Assembly (NCBI RefSeq): GCF_900188235.1
Contig: NZ_FZNT01000006.1
Span: forward strand, 213,931-277,930
Direction of reading: 5' to 3'
DNA length: 64,000 bases
Source: Lutibacter agarilyticus
GTDB lineage: Bacteria; Bacteroidota; Bacteroidia; Flavobacteriales; Flavobacteriaceae
The number at the start of each line of letters is the position of its first letter. Positions within the stretch are counted from its first letter, which is position 1. This document shows positions 61,962 through 64,000 of the stretch, piece after piece. A model generated the notes under the pieces. The model had not been told where the DNA came from, did no database searches, and saw only the letters and a list, made by a program, of their open reading frames with translations. Position numbers and translations under genes: made by a program.

Positions 61962-63161
61962 ATGGCGAAAAAAAATAGAGGTACTATTGCAATTTTAACA
62001 GGAGGAGGAGATGTTCCTGGTTTAAACCCAGCAATTAGAGCAATTACAATTAGAGCAATGCGTGAAGGGTATAGGGTTATTGGTTTAAGAAGGGGATGGG
62101 CCGGTATTGTTGAGTTAAATCAAGATAAAAAGGCAGATAATAGTAATAATTTTATTGAACTTACTCAAATTATTGTAAATAGAGCAGGTAGAACAGGAGG
62201 AACATTTTTACATAGCTCTAGAACACGACCTAGTCATTTACCAAAAGATAATGTACCCGAACAACATAGAGATACTTATAATGAAGAGTTTAACGATATG
62301 ACTAAAGTTGTATTGGATAATTTGGCTTTTTTAGGCGTAGATTTTTTAATTCCTATTGGAGGAGACGACACCTTAAGCTATGCCGTGAGGTTGTATAAAG
62401 AAGGATTTAAAGTAGTTGCCATTCCAAAAACAATGGATAATGATGTACCGGGGACAGATTATTGTATTGGATTTAGTACGTGTATTACACGAACCATAAA
62501 TATGACCAATACTTTACGAACTTCTGCAGGTTCTCACGAGCGTTTCTTAGTGTTAGAAGTATTTGGAAGGTATGCAGGTTTTACAGCAATGTTACCAACT
62601 ATGGCTGGTGCAGCTAACCGTTGTGTAATTCCTGAATTTAAATTTAATATTGAAAATTTAACCGAACATTTAGTAAAAGATCGTTATGAAAATCCTAGTA
62701 ATTATTCTGTGGTATTGGTTTCTGAAGGTGCTATGTTTGAAGGTGGAGCTATGGTATTTAAAGATGCTGTAAAAGATCAATTTGGACATGCAAAATTAGG
62801 AGGTATTGGAGATGCTGTTTCTGAAAATATTAAAGAATTATCTCCAAAATATAATAATGGTAAAAAAATAAATGTCATCAATCAAAAATTAGGGTATTTA
62901 GTACGTGGTGGAGATCCTGATGCTGTAGATTCAATTGTACCTATGGCGTATGGAAATTTAGCCTTAGACCTTATTTTGAAAGGAGTTCACGGACGTTTAG
63001 TGGTATTAAAAAATGGTCGATATGATAATGTACCTATTGATGTGGTAGTAGGAAAATCAAAATTAGTAAATATTGAAAAGTTTTATAACACAGATCGTTT
63101 ACGTCCATATTATAATAGTTTTGAAATGAATCCGCTTTTTATTATGACGAGTGAAGGTTAA
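61962..63161 (+). CDS. Phosphofructokinase, PPi-type active site
   Basis: Protein of 399 residues. The family motifs are clear: ILTGGGDVPGLNPAIR at the N-terminus, PIGGDDTLSYAVRL, IPKTMDNDVPGTDYCIGF and EVFGRYAGFTAML. In classical ATP-dependent enzymes the first site reads GGDGS and the second GT, but here they are GGDDT (Asp) and PKT (Lys), the residues of pyrophosphate-dependent phosphofructokinases. It phosphorylates fructose 6-phosphate in glycolysis; the PPi form is reversible. The chemistry is inferred from two residues. Confidence 0.9.
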   Translation: MAKKNRGTIAILTGGGDVPGLNPAIRAITIRAMREGYRVIGLRRGWAGIVELNQDKKADNSNNFIELTQIIVNRAGRTGGTFLHSSRTRPSHLPKDNVPEQHRDTYNEEFNDMTKVVLDNLAFLGVDFLIPIGGDDTLSYAVRLYKEGFKVVAIPKTMDNDVPGTDYCIGFSTCITRTINMTNTLRTSAGSHERFLVLEVFGRYAGFTAMLPTMAGAANRCVIPEFKFNIENLTEHLVKDRYENPSNYSVVLVSEGAMFEGGAMVFKDAVKDQFGHAKLGGIGDAVSENIKELSPKYNNGKKINVINQKLGYLVRGGDPDAVDSIVPMAYGNLALDLILKGVHGRLVVLKNGRYDNVPIDVVVGKSKLVNIEKFYNTDRLRPYYNSFEMNPLFIMTSEG

Positions 63162-63171
63162 AATAATAGTC

Positions 63172-63197
63172 ACCCTCAGCTTGGCTGAGGGTCTTTT
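63172..63197 (+). terminator. Rho-independent terminator after the phosphofructokinase gene
   Basis: Stem ACCCTCAGC / GCTGAGGGT with a 3-base loop followed by CTTTTA, about 11 bases after the stop codon. Confidence 0.7.
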
Positions 63198-64000
63198 ACA
63201 TTAAAACTCTATACAAAAAGATTCCCGTTTTCAAGGAATGACGTTTCAAGTTTCCCCATCATGCTGAACTTGATTCAGCATCTAGCCACAATAATACTCT
63301 AACAACAAGAGTGGAATGTTCACTATACTATAAACCCTCTGTCATTGCGAGGAGAGGGGAATGTTTACTATACTATTAAGGCTATGTCATTGCGAGGAGA
63401 GAAAACGACGTGGCAATCTCATCATTATTGTTCCTGATTTCAATGAGAAAGATTTCCAATCAAGTTGGGAATGACGGCTGTTAGCTGTTGACTTTCGACT
63501 TGTGGTTATTTACAACAAACCGTCCTATGAATATTTCTGTAGAAAATACATCTGAAGAAAAAGAAACAGGCGGTGCTGTTTGAGCTGTGCGAGTTCAGCG
63601 CATGTCTTTTTTGAGGATTGAATTTTAAAGAAATCTTCATCAGACTAGACTTTTTTGGTTCTTTTTTGGGCAATGCAAAAAAGAATAAGATTGTTTATAC
63701 TTTCAAAGCAAAAGGTTTCTGCCTTCACAGGAATGACGTTTCAAGTTTCCCCATCATTCTGAACTTGATTCAACATCTCATCACACTAATTCTCTAACAA
63801 TAAGAGTGGAATGTTCACTGTACCATAAAGGCTATGTCATTGCGAGGAGAGATAACGACGTGGCAATCTCATCATTATTGTTCCTGATTTCAATGAGAAA
63901 GATTCCCAATCAAGTTGGGAATGACGGCTGTTAGCTGTTGACTTTCGACTTGTGGTTATTTACAACAAACCGTCCTATGAATATTTCTGTAGAAAATACA
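63198..64000. repeat. Cluster of dispersed intergenic repeats
   Basis: About 800 bases without a gene, made of GTCATTGCGAGGAGAG units, the GATTCCCAATCAAGTTGGG hairpin and two copies (the second cut off at the window end) of the long repeat first seen at 57961. It also has a palindromic stretch CATGCTGAACTTGATTCAGC. Host-specific intergenic repeats. Confidence 0.75.

Overview
The window comes from an AT-rich Bacteroidota genome, most probably a marine-type Flavobacteriaceae. The evidence is the TAnnTTTG-type promoter motifs, the many short lipoproteins, and the flanking chromosomal genes (POT peptide transporter, CspA-like protein, LETM1-like protein, phosphofructokinase). The species cannot be read from the sequence.

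Bases 1-53927 are one continuous array of gene cassettes. I count 53 copies of an approximately 130-bp imperfect palindrome, separated by 53 complete cassettes and one cut off at the left edge. Nearly all cassette genes run on the minus strand, and each palindrome lies just 3' of the gene it belongs to. Every palindrome starts with AAC preceded by variable bases and ends with GTT followed by variable bases. The 8-10 bases at the two ends of each cassette are reverse complements of each other and differ from cassette to cassette. This is the signature of integron attC sites and gene cassettes. The sites fall into four sequence families (A-D) that share almost nothing except the stem ends. The stem covaries between sites and carries G-T wobbles that favour folding of the plus strand, which is the bottom strand relative to the genes.

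Cassette cargo falls into three groups. (1) Likely defence genes: SEFIR and ThsB-like TIR proteins, OLD-like ATPases with nuclease-like tails, a KAP NTPase, a PHP/TrlF-like ATPase, a GHKL ATPase with a nuclease-like tail, HEPN proteins, a phage-abortive-infection protein and a HigBA-like toxin-antitoxin pair. (2) Small secreted, lipo- or membrane proteins. (3) Cassettes without a gene, several belonging to one repeated family and two nearly identical to each other.

The array stops at 53927. Just beyond it lie a candidate attI-like junction and a Bacteroidetes-type promoter pointing into the array, then a hybrid sensor kinase (54146-56200) and a tyrosine recombinase (56248-57456). The recombinase ends in an IntI-like TMIYTHV...SPLD motif, but it lacks the extra segment typical of IntI and has an added N-terminal domain. 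The best hypothesis is an integron-like cassette system of Bacteroidota served by a recombinase that is not a classical IntI. The left end of the array is outside the window, so a different integrase could lie there.

From 57487 on the DNA looks like ordinary chromosome: intergenic repeat clusters (57561-58290 and 63198-64000), the LETM1-like gene, a POT transporter, a cspA-like gene with a clear terminator, an NTF2-like gene interrupted by one amber codon, and a phosphofructokinase gene with pyrophosphate-type active-site residues.
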